From Branchiostoma lanceolatum (taxonomy: Eukaryota; Chordata; Leptocardii; Amphioxiformes; Branchiostomatidae), in the NCBI RefSeq assembly GCF_035083965.1, contig NC_089724.1, positions 12,146,910-12,210,909 of the forward strand: a stretch of 64,000 bases of DNA. The letters are read 5' to 3'. Each line of letters opens with the position of its first letter. Position 1 is the first letter of the stretch. This document shows, in pieces, positions 1 to 25,239 of the stretch. The notes beneath the pieces are model-generated. The model did not search any database. It saw only the letters and a list, made by a program, of their open reading frames with translations, and had not been told where the DNA came from. The position numbers were made by a program, and so were the translations under genes.

Positions 1-1764
1 GATCATTTCTAAACGATATGCTAGGGCTTGGGGTACCTGTTGAGCTGTACACGGCCTCTCACTTTGATAAAATGCGCTGGAAGTATCAATGCGAGCTACC
101 GATATGTTTGAATGTACGTTTGGAAATCTCGTGGACACCTTGGAGATGATGATATGGGAAAGACGGCCATTGTCACAGTTCATAGAAAATATCCACCTGT
201 CTCCTCGTATGTTCTTTTTTTATTTGGATGCTGGTTGTTCTTTACTATTTGACTGAAATATAGGAATGGTACAAGCTATTCCATTTCAGGTGGCTAGGAA
301 TGGTGGACTACCTCCTTCATTCGCCCCCTTCCCTTCTTCGCTATGTAGTATGTGTCGGTGAGAGCTTTATCTATATCAGTTGTAGAAACAACAGTTCAGA
401 TTTGTCCATGCTGTATTTGTAGTATCACCAAAGGTGCTACCAGAGTTAATGATTTTCAGTATCCAAAATTCCGGATGTATCCGGATGTATTTCAGCTGGA
501 CTGATGTGCTGCTGTCCACACGTTGCGACTTTCTCAGTTTTCCAGACAACAACCTTACCAAACCTCAGCTGGACTGACCAATAAAGAGCGGCTTTATTCA
601 TCTAAGTCACGAGTCCTGCACCTTCTTTTTCCATTCTCGACTGTCAGTGACGATAAAAACATTAACTTTGATATTGGTAGCTTTGAAATAAGAGTGTCGT
701 TCTTCGTCTACTAGGTACTGTATGTGGTGTCTGCCTTACATTTCAACTTGTTACAGTTGTTTCACATGTTGTTTAAAAGAGCATGATGTCCTCCACTGTA
801 GTTTAGTATTTCACTCAAAACATATATAGGCTCAAAAACATTCAGTTTAAGGACTTAATGAAGATGCAACATTTCCAACGTTCCGGTAAGAGAGGACATG
901 CTGAGACCATGATTAACCGAGTGGCTGACCGGAGTGAAAGAGCAAAAGAGGTCTCAAAATCTAGTTAGCGTTCTTTCTCTGCGCAAGGTTTATCAACAAA
1001 CATTGCAAAAAAAAACAGGCACCTATAGTTTCAGGAGAATCTGCAGGGGGGGGGGCAGGATTTCAATTTTTGTTGTTAAGGTAAAAACTACTCGCAAACA
1101 AAACTCATTGATATATTTTTTTAGATATCTTTTTGGATTATCCTGTTTCTAAGACAAACAACGAAAGGCTGTACACATCATAGCCTCCTTGATTACTTTC
1201 CTCATTTATCATGTAAATCAAGTCCTAATTTGTATAATTCACATACCATTACCGTAGACTTTTTTAAGGTTGCCTACAGGTCCAAAATCAAAATTCATTC
1301 ATCCCTTAGAGCCCTTCGACTTATCCTGTATCAAAGCATACACTTCCAAAGGAAGCTGCTATAGGGCCCAAACTTACGCCACTTCTTTCCGAGCACAAGA
1401 GCCGTATCTCCCACCCAATCGTGACCATGGTTCAGTGTCCAGAATCATACGAGATAGAACAAGAGTGGTGTTTAAAAAACACACCGGCGACGTGAGGATT
1501 ATGCAAAATATGTCCTCATTTGCATGATTTATATCTTACTATGTTAACCTTCACGAAACCTTCAAAACTGAACTTGGAATGCCCAAGTATTTTGACCAGG
1601 TACTTGAAAACTAGACCATGCTTGTTTTGGGGCTGGGGTGATGGGATGGATGGTGTGTTGGTTTGATCAATAAGATTGTACATTGTATGAAAGGGCATGA
1701 CATTTCAATCACCTAAGAGGTCTCTTCCAATAACAGTTTAGTTAAGTAACTACTAATATCACAT
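1..1764. other. Gene-free stretch
   Basis: I see no convincing coding exon, RNA gene or clear repeat here. The open frames present are short, have no recognisable motif and cannot be extended through phased splice sites. An exon of a gene lying to the left cannot be excluded. Confidence 0.5.
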
Positions 1765-2500
1765 ATATATGACCTCCGTCGGTCAGTATTGACCATGGTA
1801 AAATCCTAATTCACAACAGCCCTACAGCATCGACTATGGCTAAACAGCCCTATACGAGAATGGCAGTCTCTGCCACAAAAATCACATCTGTAAGCTGACT
1901 CAGTTCTGTTGCAAAGTTCTTTTCTGCGGATCCGCTTTTCTTCTGCGCTGTGCATCAGTCTGACTTCTCCTGATTTGAGCTGTCTGGACAGTGTGCATCT
2001 CCACCTGGAACGGTCACTTGCAAGGTCCTCCCAGTGCTCCGTATCAATATTTAGAGCCTTCAAGTCCCTCTTGCACACATCTTTGAAACGCAGTTGTGGC
2101 CTCCCGGTACGTCTCTTTCCTGAGATCAGTTCTCCGTAGAGAAGGTCTTTGGGGATTCGGCCATCCTCCATGGGACGGACGTGCCTAGCCAGCGAAGTCT
2201 GCGCTGCCTGAGCAGGGTGAACATGGTAGGGAGGCCGGCGCGGGACAGCACTTCGGTGTTGGTCACTTTGTCCTTCCATGATATGCCAAGGATACGGCGC
2301 ATACACCTCATGTGAAAGGCGTTTAGCCTATTCTCCTGCTTGGCATAGGTCGACCATGTTTCACTCCCATAGAGAAGTGTGCTGAGAACGCATGCGTTGT
2401 ACACGGCCATCTTTGTCTTGACAGTGAGTTTGGGGTTCTCCCACACTCGAGTGGTGAGACGGGCGAGTGTAGTTGCTGCCTGATCTAAACTAATATCAAT
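1765..2500 (-). mobile_element. 5'-truncated non-LTR retrotransposon, frameshifted
   Basis: On the minus strand this encodes the carboxy-terminal part of a LINE reverse transcriptase. It begins near 2490 with a helical stretch, continues through the hallmark segment with LLYGSETW and the RLRWLG motif, and ends with a C2HC-type finger (residues C-DFC-GRDCHSRIGLFSH) just before the stop near 1806. The first part is open in one frame to about 2190 and the rest is open in another, so a single-base deletion next to RLRWLG has broken the frame. The polymerase core is missing upstream, which fits 5' truncation during target-primed insertion. The block near 1770-1800 (gacctccgtcggtca...gaccatgg) looks like the element's 3' untranslated end. 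It is a dead copy; the exact clade (RTE- or L2-like) is not settled. Confidence 0.8.
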
Positions 2501-4730
2501 GCAACCAAATACGATCGTAATTCGATCAGTATTACTGGGAAGTGCGTCAGGCATGCGGTTGGCAGACGTTGTGTGCGTCCGGAATACGCTCGGCATACGC
2601 ACCTGATACGCACCTATTCGCTACAAAGACCATAGTATTGCGCACTTAATACGCAGATCACACATGTACATGTCTCATACGCAATGGATTCGCTGAACTC
2701 GTTATTCACACGCTAAATGTGCGCCAAGTATAGTCACAAAAAAACGTCAGCCCGGTGAGACCTGTCAGAAATTTAATAGTGACGGATATGCTGACTAGGT
2801 AACTGAATTTTGCCGTTTTTGTTGACCTGCGTAACATGTAATTCATGTGTTGGGTCATTGTAAGGGCTTTCTTTGATGACTGAGCAACATGTCAGACCAA
2901 CCTTTGTTTACTAGTTTGAATAAATATAGATAAATGAATAGATGGAAAAAAGGGACCAATTTGTTCCTCGGTGAACGGCAGTGAATGATGTTTCTTTTTG
3001 TGCCCGCAGGTGAGTTACGCCGCAAACACCTCCGGAATGCATATGGGGTTCACTGGAGTCAACGAGGAAGGAAGGAGTGTGCGCTGATAACATCAACCCA
3101 GGAGAAACAAACATTGAATTCAGGATCACCACAAAGGCAAAACAAAACAGAACAAAGATGTTCCTGCCACATTCTACACATAGATACCGCTGTAGGGGAA
3201 GTCGGCAGATGGAGATGTTCTACTAGATGTCGGTGAGACGAGCAACATCCCTAGGGGGATCTGTAACAGACGCCCGTGCGTCCGTAACGTCGGGACCGAG
3301 GGAAGCCACACAACAAGCGTCGTCGACAAAAAGAAGGGAACGAGAGAGAACCAGATCTGTAGCAGAGCCACGATGTGAAGTCAATAGATTGCGCTGCTAC
3401 AGCTGCTACTACAGCGAGACAAAACCTGACGCCAGTTAGAAATATCCGACTGACTTGAACATGTTTATACCACGGATATACTAATATATTGTCTATTCCA
3501 TTATGTATTTTGTGTGTTTATAGTAGTGATCTATTGTATATGTATATCGAAATCGTACACTAGGTTATTAACCTGGCCGATGACGGTTCTAATCAAACCT
3601 GGGGTGGATGTAGCCTGACTACATTGCGCTCCTAGCGGCCGGCCCGACGGATACCGCCCCCAAGAGGGGGTCATTAACCTCCGCCAGGGAAAGCTTGTGT
3701 AAACATAGGCTAGGGGTGGATGTACCAAAATGAAATTGAAAACCCCACACGAATATTGTATGTGTAAACAATCAGTGTGTACGAAAGCTCTGATACGATT
3801 GCACGCTCTCAAGAAACTTGCAAGAACACGCTCTCACCAACTTGCAAGAAGATACGAGTACTCGGAACACTTCTTGTAATTACTGACACAGTTTTCTGTT
3901 ATTGTTGTGCCATGATTCCCAAAAATGTGTTTTCCTATGTGTTATTCTTTACTGAAGTGGACTACAAAGCCAGTCACAGAAATATGAAGTAACAAATGTT
4001 CTGTGGAGTTATCAGGTTATTTTCAAGAGGTCTGTCTGATAAGACAGAATATAAAAACATGTTAACATGCTATCGGCAAGTTAGTTCAGTCCAGGAAGCA
4101 GTGAGAACCTCAGTTAAGACTGATGTTAGCATAGCCAGTATGACGTAGTCATAGTCAGTCCGTCTTAAAAGTCTCCCGTGCTCAGTGTACGGAAAGCCTT
4201 GTCTGTGTCCTTTCTTTATCCTTACTCTGTTAGTCTTTCGAAGCTTCAAAGATGCAGCTAAAATTCATTCATGATAACAAAAACCAAAAACTTTTAAGAC
4301 ATTGAGAAACAGCTGTGATGTATGGGTATATATTGCAACATCCAGAAAGTTTATTTCAAACATCGATAAACAGCTGTAAAAGTGTATACTAACTAGCGCC
4401 TTTTCTATGCCGTATGCAATGGAATTCGTCCTTGCTATAGAAAAGGCCATACCTGCAAGGCGTTGCCAAAAAGTAATTCCCTAGGGAATGCGTTCGCGGA
4501 AATCCTAGAATATTTGGCAAACCGAAAGCAGTACTATACAATAGGCTCCGCCCCTGAGGCGTCGCCAAAAACTCGAAGTTCTTCGGAAGTACCAAGGAAA
4601 GCGGCGAGGGTGCCCAAAATCTCATGAATCCTGCCTTCGATAGGACAGGACTTAACCACATTGTCACATACCAGCTTTCATGACAATCCATTCTTAGCTT
4701 CTTGAGCTACGCTGCTAAATCATACACACA
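2501..4730. other. Gene-free stretch
   Basis: No supported gene. Near 2550-2620 there are irregular repeats of an atacgcacct-type word. At 4549-4571 lies a reverse copy of a GC-rich motif (GGCGACGCC-TCAGGGGCG) that recurs as a tandem pair at 14842-14907. Short open frames here have no family motif. Confidence 0.45.
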
Positions 4731-5830
4731 TAACGTTGGGTAACATAAATTCGCGGGGTACTTAAATTCGGGATTTTTCGAAAACGGGGTATTTAGGGAT
4801 ATGTGCTAGATGCAACATCAGTAATACCGCTGGAAATGCAAACTTGACAGACTAACGTATTCAGAACACTGTCTGAAAAGCTTCGATAACCTAGCATTAG
4901 AAGTTGGCTACGTCAAAAACTCTCCGTCCCTTATTGTCACAGTCTGAGGGCTTCGTGGGAGAATTATATTACATAGTTGTTCGCTGGTTTATAAGACAAA
5001 TGTCACATCCGCTTCCTGCTCAACACAATTATTTACAATACAACTTATTAGAATCTCTTTTGCTAACCTACAACTTGACTCTAAGTGTGATTAATCATCA
5101 AAACGCCTCTTTGTTGCTACATGTACAACCAATGGCTACGGCACTACGGTGAATTTTCCCGCCGCCATATTCGTTACCCAGAATCCTGCTATTCGGCAGA
5201 CGACAAACGTTTGCGAGGAACACTTTTTTGTCCAAATGTTGTGTGTGATAGTGGACTGATGGCGATATTTTCCTCAAAATTTGCTCTTAGCACAAGCAGA
5301 AACACATGGACATAGTAATATTACCATTTCTACGGCATCCAGCCAACGCCCCGATGAATAATGTACAAATTTCTATGACGGTGGGGGTGAACTTTGAGTG
5401 ACGTTCTACCGACTCAACACACGGGTTGTTCCTGAGGCCTGATGTGTGCGGTACGGCCGTTTTTTCGTGTATTTTTTTTACTTGGACACGTCTATATCCA
5501 TAGCACTCTCATCAAGCCAAGGATGGAACGAATAGCTGCTGTATAAAATGTAATTAGCGGTAAGATATTCAAGACGAATCTTCTCTCCCGAATTAATGTT
5601 CACCCCTGTCCGACAGCACCGTCATTGCGCGTGCGGCGGACGGTAGTTTCAAATTGAAATAGTATGGTGTCAGCACGACTAGAGACAAAATCTACCATAT
5701 ATATGATTAGTGCAAAGATAGTACATGATACTGACAGAATAATAGAAAAAAAGGATGGTTTATTGTTCTGCTAGATTGATTTCAGTCAACCATTATCGGA
5801 AAAATCCCGAATTTATGTTACCCAACGTTA
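4731..5830. mobile_element. 1.1-kb terminal-inverted-repeat DNA element
   Basis: Both ends carry the same 22-bp inverted terminus, beginning TAACGTTGGGTAACATAAAT. After it, the arms resume similarity at attcgggatttttc, the left arm having an extra 17 bp that duplicates part of this word. The interior encodes nothing recognisable, so this is probably a non-autonomous DNA transposon. A target duplication is not clear: the word catac lies on both sides, but at different spacing. The superfamily is unknown. Confidence 0.6.
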
Positions 5831-7273
5831 CATACGCTACTGAAAACATAACCGGCTTGGCAAAGGCAACGAGACCAGTTTCGGTGACAGGGCTTCAAAG
5901 CTTGGAGGAAGGAGAAAATGACAAGAAGGGTGTTCTAGTTCGCCGAGATCCGGAAAACCTACAACAGAACGTCGCTGTGGCTGGCCCTTTGACTGCCAGA
6001 ATCGTAAACACGCTGTGACGTCACGGAACTTCCCCTTTCACCTGGCCGCCCTGTTGCTACCTTACTTCCGGGTTCACTCGTCAAGCGTCTGTGCTTCGTG
6101 TGGCACTGTTCTTCAGACCGTGGGAGGGTTTTAGCCTCGCTAAAGGTATTTCAGGCAATCTTAATATGAATCTGTTGCTTTATCATATCTTAACCTCACC
6201 ATTTAATGCTACTAAAAGCAAATAATACTATTTCCACTGTCCTAAACGGGCAACGTGACTCGAATATTTTTGAAATCAGCTGCGTAACAGAGACAGTTTC
6301 ACTTTCGGCACATTTCTCAGTCTGTACAGCGATCACATAGGGGCACATAAAGAACCGCTGTGACCACGTTGTGAGTCTCAGGATACTAGTGGTAGCTCCT
6401 AACATTTAGGTGAAAGGCAGGCACCGCCCTCGAAGTTGACTTGTGTCACAGTCAGGGTCAGATGTCATAAGCGTAACGTTAACGTGTAACTACATGTCAT
6501 AACCGAACCAAGGAAAAACTGCATGGAAGCGGTTTCACACTGAGAATGATTGGTTCGAAGGAAAGACATATTGTCTTGATTGTATACGAAACTGTACCAC
6601 ACTGCACATTTGTTCTGTGCGATAGTTGGTTCGTCTCATTCACAAACAGGTGAAATCTTAAGTTAACAACCCAAGGAAGGAAAAGATGATAGTCGACAGG
6701 TTATTGCGTACCACTACTAGGTAATGGGGGTAGCACAAATACTACTACATGTAGTACATCCAGGGAAACTTGCGATATAGTACTACTTGATTTGAAGGAA
6801 AGGGGCACATTTGTAAAATCTCAGAGTTTAAGGTAAGGATGAGAAATATAAATATTTCGATCAAAGCAAAGAGGTTACCATCTTTATAACCTCTTTGGTC
6901 AAAGTATGCTGAAATGGTAAGAAAGGGCATCAGTTGTGAGACATCAGTGAGTTGAGCAGGGTGGGATGGTTTGTCTTTTGTCCTACAGATACCACACATG
7001 TTTACGAAATCAAAACATGGATGTCTTTATAATTACCAATTTACTCCGTTCTTCCAATAATCCCTATGACTTTGATGTGATCGATATTTCATAATTTCCG
7101 TTCATGTTTGGTTAACAAGCCTGGGGAGCAGATTCTACCTAAGCGCAAGTGGGACTTTAAAGTTGTCAGCCATAAAAGGACAGATCTGTTCTAAGGTGAA
7201 TTTCATTCAAAACATGGGAAGATATTCCTCTTAAACGATAGCAAGGGGTCCATGTGTTACATCCAGAACCAAG
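5831..7273. other. Upstream region of the DTX3L-like gene
   Basis: This interval precedes the start codon at 7274. It contains a perfect cAMP-response-type palindrome, TGACGTCA, at 6016-6023, followed by ggaacttcccc (kappaB-like) and acttccggg (ETS-like). Together these could form a promoter about 1.25 kb upstream of the start codon, which would imply a 5' noncoding exon. That is inference; no transcription start can be read from sequence alone. An 87-residue open frame overlapping this area has no recognisable domain. Confidence 0.35.
6867..6897. repeat. Short hairpin, caaagaggtta type
   Basis: A perfect 11-bp inverted repeat, CAAAGAGGTTA and its complement, is separated by 9 bp. Closely similar hairpins with arm CAAGGAGGTTA occur at 22695-22726 and 48673-48707, so this is one member of a dispersed palindrome family. 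Confidence 0.6.
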
Positions 7274-14538
<7,265 letters not shown>

Positions 14539-14841
14539 ATATAAAGGAACATACTGTATTGTTTTCCATGTGTCCTACAATGATCCTGAAACAATGCATT
14601 GCCCTTCATCATCATCATCATCCTTCAGCATTGCCCTTACTCCATTTTAAAATTTCCTAGATGTTTGATTTCTTGTGAAAATAGCCGTGATTCCGTCTGT
14701 TCTTTCTATGGAAGACTTTATGGAAGTTTAAAACTCCACTCTGTATAAAGCAACTGGGACTAATGTTGAACTCTATTATGTACGTTAGGTCATGAGTGAC
14801 ATAAGCAAAAAAAATGCACTGTATGTTGGTATTGTGTTTTT

Positions 14842-14907
14842 GGCGACGCCTCAGGGGCGAGCCAAATTTTTATTGGCGACGCCTCAGGGGCGAGCCAAAT
14901 TTTTACT
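14842..14907. repeat. 33-bp tandem pair with GC-rich core
   Basis: GGCGACGCCTCAGGGGCGAG followed by ccaaatttttatt is present twice in a row with 33-bp spacing. The same core appears in reverse orientation at 4549-4571, so the motif is dispersed in the genome. Confidence 0.75.
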
Positions 14908-15229
14908 ATATTGTGTGCAGATTGCAAGAATTCTAGGAATTGTACAGGAATGTGAAAGTCCATGGGACGATAACTCAAGAATGCCTTGATGTATTGTCTT
15001 CATATTTTGTAGTTGGGTAGGTCTGTGGGAGACCTTGTAATGATTGGATTTTGGGCCCCCTAGCGACTTTCTATGGTACTGCAGGGGAACTTTCACTTTT
15101 CAAATCTCGTCTTCTGAACATGCTATAGTCATGATTTTTAAGTGGTGGATAGCTCTTTGTTAGGAAAATATGTCCTGTAGATTTGGACCCCATAGCGGCT
15201 TTTTTTTGGAACTGCGGGAGCTGATTTTG

Positions 15230-15760
15230 ACTCAAACTTTGAAAGAGAATAACGCAAGAAGGGGTTGACGGATCATCATAATTTTTGGTGTGTAGATAGC
15301 TTAAGTGATGATTTACATAATCATAGGCCAATTATGCAAATCAATATCTGATTTGCATAATTAATGAGGACAGTTAATAAATCAGCTGAATTCTACTATA
15401 GGACTCTCAAACACATGACATATGTAACTGAGAAAGAGATAAATATCGATGGATATCAATTATGCAAATTGATACTTAATTTGCATAATTAATGACAAAA
15501 TACTATAAATCCATAGTGGTAAATGATGGGGATTTCATTTTTGCACCATTTGGAAGTTAAGTAAATGTGGCCACTATTAGACACAAATCTTGCATAGAGG
15601 GCCTCATTTACATAATTTATGAGGAAATGGTACGATATCTTTTTTTTATGAAAACAAGAATTTTGGACAACTTGTGTTATTTTGGTAGAGAAGGTGATCG
15701 ACTGATATGATTTATGCGAGGTCCTTATTTGCATGTGGGCTAAGAACGAAAACGTTAACA
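15230..15760. repeat. Dispersed repeat with octamer inverted pairs
   Basis: Contains several ATGCAAAT ... ATTTGCAT pairs, for example around 15333-15365 and 15460-15490, separated by about 10-20 bp. The same family lies in the opposite orientation at 23690-24400; the word around 15270-15310 (catcataatttttggtgtgtag) matches the reverse of caaaaatcatgaccatcc there. Confidence 0.6.
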
Positions 15761-16660
15761 GAGACCACCGTCGCCATGGCAACATCTTTTTATGTTGCCA
15801 ATCTTGTTATGTTTTGTGATGTACATGCAATGATTTTGGACAGCTGTCCAGTTTTTGTTTGATAAGCTCTAGTGACAAGACAAACCAGTGAATAACAATA
15901 TTCATATATCAATGACATAAGGTTAAGTGGTTGCTCAGATTTCAATCTCAAAGCAGATGTTTGGAGGAAAATCAAGACCATTTCCAGATATACCCTATTT
16001 TGTAACAGCTGAAGGGAGAGGCAGGCAGTGAAAATGGGGTGATCTCTCACAATCTCCCTTCACAGTCTCAAACTGGAGCTAATGTTTGGACTTACATGAT
16101 TTACACTATGTCTTGTTACTCTACTGCAAACAATCTCTTGGGAAATCTTTGCATTTTATTCTATTCAAGTCATTTCAAAGTGAGGTAGAATCAGTTTTCA
16201 ATTCTTTCACCATGTTAGTAATAAACTTGAATTCACAAGTTTTGAACTCTGTCTTGAGTACAAATATTGAGAAGACCAACAACTGCATATTACATGTACC
16301 CCCTGATACTTCATAGGTATTGAAAATATTGTCATTATCAGGATACAGCAAAACACAATTGCCTTTTAAAGGCAGACCCAAAATCTATCCGTAATCGTAA
16401 TCACACACATATTGGGATTCACAGATCTGAATCGCATTATTCTATATTTTTCTAATTTGAAAATGCAACCTGTAGACAGTAAACAATTATCACTTTCCCT
16501 GATTTCATCATTATAGTCATCACTATAACATCAAAGAATAAGATTCACTATAAAATTCACTGTGGAATGTACAAGGGCGGCTGTAGGTGAGCACCTCTGT
16601 TGTCTTACAATATATTAATTTGGTGTACTTGCTATAAAATGAGGGCTTCAGTTCTTGATA

Positions 16661-17463
16661 CAGACGAAGCCACTTAATTGCACCTCGGACAAACGCACCT
16701 TCCATTTAACTGCACCGAATCCCAATATCCAAAACCGGTTCCCATTCACTGCATTGTTAGTGACTCCGCATATCTGCACCGCGCATGGTCACCAATGCCG
16801 GATAACTGCACCAATTTTTTTCAAAAATCCTTGACAAGTTAACTGAAAAGGTGTGCTAAAATCGGCAAACGCGGTACAAATGAGCCGATACCTGCCAGTG
16901 TAAAGGCGCAATACCGCCAACATGTTTAAAACTGTTTTGAGTAACAAAAGAAGGCGGTCTCCATTGACAGTTACGTTGATAGGAATCGTATGGGAGGTCC
17001 CGGGTGGGTCACCCGTAATCAGTAACCACGTTTTAGTTTCAATTCCTAGTTTCATGGCGGTACTGTACATGATTTACGTCAATCGACAACTGCACTCTAC
17101 GTAATGTAACACAGAAACTGTTATCCCATGAGTGACCATGAGTGGCATGACGATGTTTCAGAATGCCTCCCCTGTAACATTACGAGTGCTGTAATGCGGT
17201 AGATCGTATGGAAAAATGAGAGAATGCAAAATCTTTTAAACCAGGTTCGTAGTCATTTCTTTATTTTCAGCAAAAAGGTCAATAAATAAAGTTAATAACT
17301 GAATAATTTCGTCTGTTGTCCTTGTGCTAGTGTTTCTGACTAACGATACACCCCCTCGCCCATGGTGGCGCGGTCCAGCTGGGCATTTCGTATAATTGCA
17401 CCAGCCGGATAATTGCACCAAAAACGCTGACAAATGGGTGGTGCAGTTAAGCGGATTCTACTG
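16661..17463. mobile_element. Non-autonomous pogo/Tigger-like element
   Basis: An 803-bp element flanked by TA dinucleotides, as expected for the Tc1/mariner/pogo group. The 24-bp termini match at 19 positions (left CAGACGAAGCCACTTAATTG, right complement CAGTAGAATCCGCTTAACTG, both followed by CACC). Repeated ttaa.tgcacc words continue inward from each end. No transposase can be read. A subterminal gctgacaaatggg word is shared with the element at 38288-39279. Confidence 0.7.
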
Positions 17464-17724
17464 TATCTTATTTATTCAGTAGCCTTGCAAAACTGTTCTA
17501 GCCCTGAATAACTAATATCAAGGATTATTACACAAGCTCTTAATGCTAGAAATCTGTGTATCTTAAAGGACAGAAATAATGATATCTGTTCCTCTCAAGT
17601 CAAGTATAGAAAATTCATAAAATCAACATGTATGGAATTTTTCAGTGTGTGTTTTTGCTAGACAACATATTGAGAAGTACATCATAGGTACAAATCTCTT
17701 CATCATTTTCAAGACTGTTACATT

Positions 17725-23312
<5,588 letters not shown>

Positions 23313-23378
23313 GTTCACTACAAGATCCACACAAAATCAGAGGACATGTACTTTCCTTTGCCCCTGGTCCTGGCGGGT

Positions 23379-23392
23379 TGACCTATCACCCT
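23379..23392 (-). promoter_or_regulatory. Possible nuclear-receptor DR2 site
   Basis: On the minus strand AGGGTG-AT-AGGTCA lies about 67 bp upstream of oxidase A's start codon. One half-site is perfect and one is imperfect. The assignment rests on sequence resemblance only. Confidence 0.25.
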
Positions 23393-23689
23393 TTGTCCTC
23401 TTGATGAACCCCGGAAGAGACCATTTTATGAAAGAGGGGTGGGAAAACACAGCGGTTGGGTTTCTCCAAATTGATCATATACAGTACAATATGTATACAG
23501 TACCTGAAAGTTTGTGGGACTCCAATCTTTCCTTAAAACGATGCCGTGGTAAATATAACATTACAACAGATGGTGTCATGTACAACAAGAGTTCCACGAC
23601 CTCATACCTTCGCCAAATGATTTTAACCTTTATGACTGACGTATAAGGAGTGGTGTCTCATCAATTATAAATCATACCAGTTGATCGTC

Positions 23690-24400
23690 TTCACCCAAAT
23701 AACAGAAGTCGTCCAAAGTATGAGCTTAAAAAAGGTTATGCGACCATATATAATCAATTATGCAAATGAGGTCCTTATTAGCATAATTTGATTCAACGAT
23801 ATTCACATTCACATAACTTCCAAATACCACAAGTGTGAAATTGCCATCATTTACCTGTATGGAATTCTAGTAGTTTCTCATTAATTATGCAAATTAGGCC
23901 TACAATTGCATATTTTCCATCTAACAACATTCCTCTCTTCCTCAGTTACAAATGTCACATATTTGAATAGTCATATCATGGAACACAGCAGGTTTTTAAA
24001 TTGTCTCATTAATTATGCAAATTAGAATCTGATTTGCATGATTATCGTCCAATCATACAAAGTATAACCTAAGCTATCTATATACCAAAAATCATGAACA
24101 TCCATCAAGCCCATCTTGAGTTCTAGTATTTTCTCATTAATTATGCAAATGAGGTACTCATTTGCATAGTTGATATCTATTAATATTTCTCTCTTCCTCA
24201 GTTACATTTGTTACATGTTTGAGAGTCCTATCATGGAATTTGGCGGCTGTATAAACTTTCCTCATTAATTATGCAAATTAGATGCTGATTTGCATAATAA
24301 GTATCTAATCATGTACATCATCACTCAAGTTATCTACTGACCAAAAATCATGACCATCCATCAAGCCCTTCTTCAGTTATTCCCTTTCAAAGTCTGAAGC
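23690..24400. repeat. Octamer-rich dispersed repeat, reverse copy
   Basis: Tandem-like blocks each contain attaattatgcaaat followed by a reversed atttgcat, with intervening words such as caaaaatcatgaccatcc. It is homologous, in opposite orientation, to 15230-15760. It lies between oxidase A and copy B. Confidence 0.6.
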
Positions 24401-25239
24401 AAAACCTGCTCCTGCAGTTCCAAAAAAGCTGCTAGGTGGCCAAAACCTATACCACTAATTCTCTGTATGGTTAAATCAAGCCTCCTGTAACGACTCGCCG
24501 CCCTGTAACCGCCATGCTGCGGGGAGGGGACAGAAAGCCCCGAACAGCTGGAGTTTAGTGTTAGACAGACTAGGTTAATGATAAATGCTACAATTGCTTT
24601 GTTTTCCATAATAACTGTTAGGACTTAAATACATGTACTAGTATCATGATGACACCTTAACCATACAATGAATAGATCTCCTTTGTGTGACAAGCAATCA
24701 TTGCTATCAAATTTAGTCATCAGATAATCATCAATGCAACACAATCAAGAATGTACATGGTCATCAAACTCAGCAGATGTCTGTTTCATGAATTCCTCTA
24801 TTATGAATATTGCATGAAAACAACACTGATAACAGGTTAAGTATTGTAATAAGAGTTTAATTTTGTTTAATTATTTTTGGAATATGTGCCAATTACCAAT
24901 CTAACAACACATCTTAATCGATTCAGGTAAAAAACTGAGGAATTTTGATAATTCAAACCAAACATATATAAGATATACAGAGTACAGGATACAGTCCCAG
25001 TGTACATTTTCCAGGCATCTCTCACCCAGATTTCATTTTGTAGATACAGCATCAACTTGTTAGACAACAAACATCAACTTATGTTTTCTTATATCACCAT
25101 TACTCATCCTGGTGTAAAAGGTAGTGTAGTATCACAAACATCATAATGATACCTAATAACTAAAAAATTCTATACCTAATCCTAAGTCATATTTCTAAGT
25201 TAAAATGTGAAGCACCTGTTGTGATGCAAATGTATGTTA

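Larger units (their letters stand above)
14539..16660. other. 3' flank of the DTX3L-like gene, repeat-rich
   Basis: After the stop codon come an ATC trinucleotide run near 14608-14620, the 33-bp tandem pair at 14842-14907 and the octamer-rich repeat at 15230-15760. No exon is supported here. A clear AATAAA polyadenylation signal for the upstream gene was not identified. Confidence 0.4.

Noticed and set aside
5755-6018. 87-codon frame upstream of the DTX3L-like gene
   Set aside because: It starts inside the right arm of the 4731-5830 element, has no motif and no phased partner exon.
23313-23330. Start of oxidase A six codons upstream
   Set aside because: The codon at 23328-23330 is GTG; the first ATG in frame is at 23312, and a similar case in copy B uses ATG at 29386 in place of an upstream TTG.
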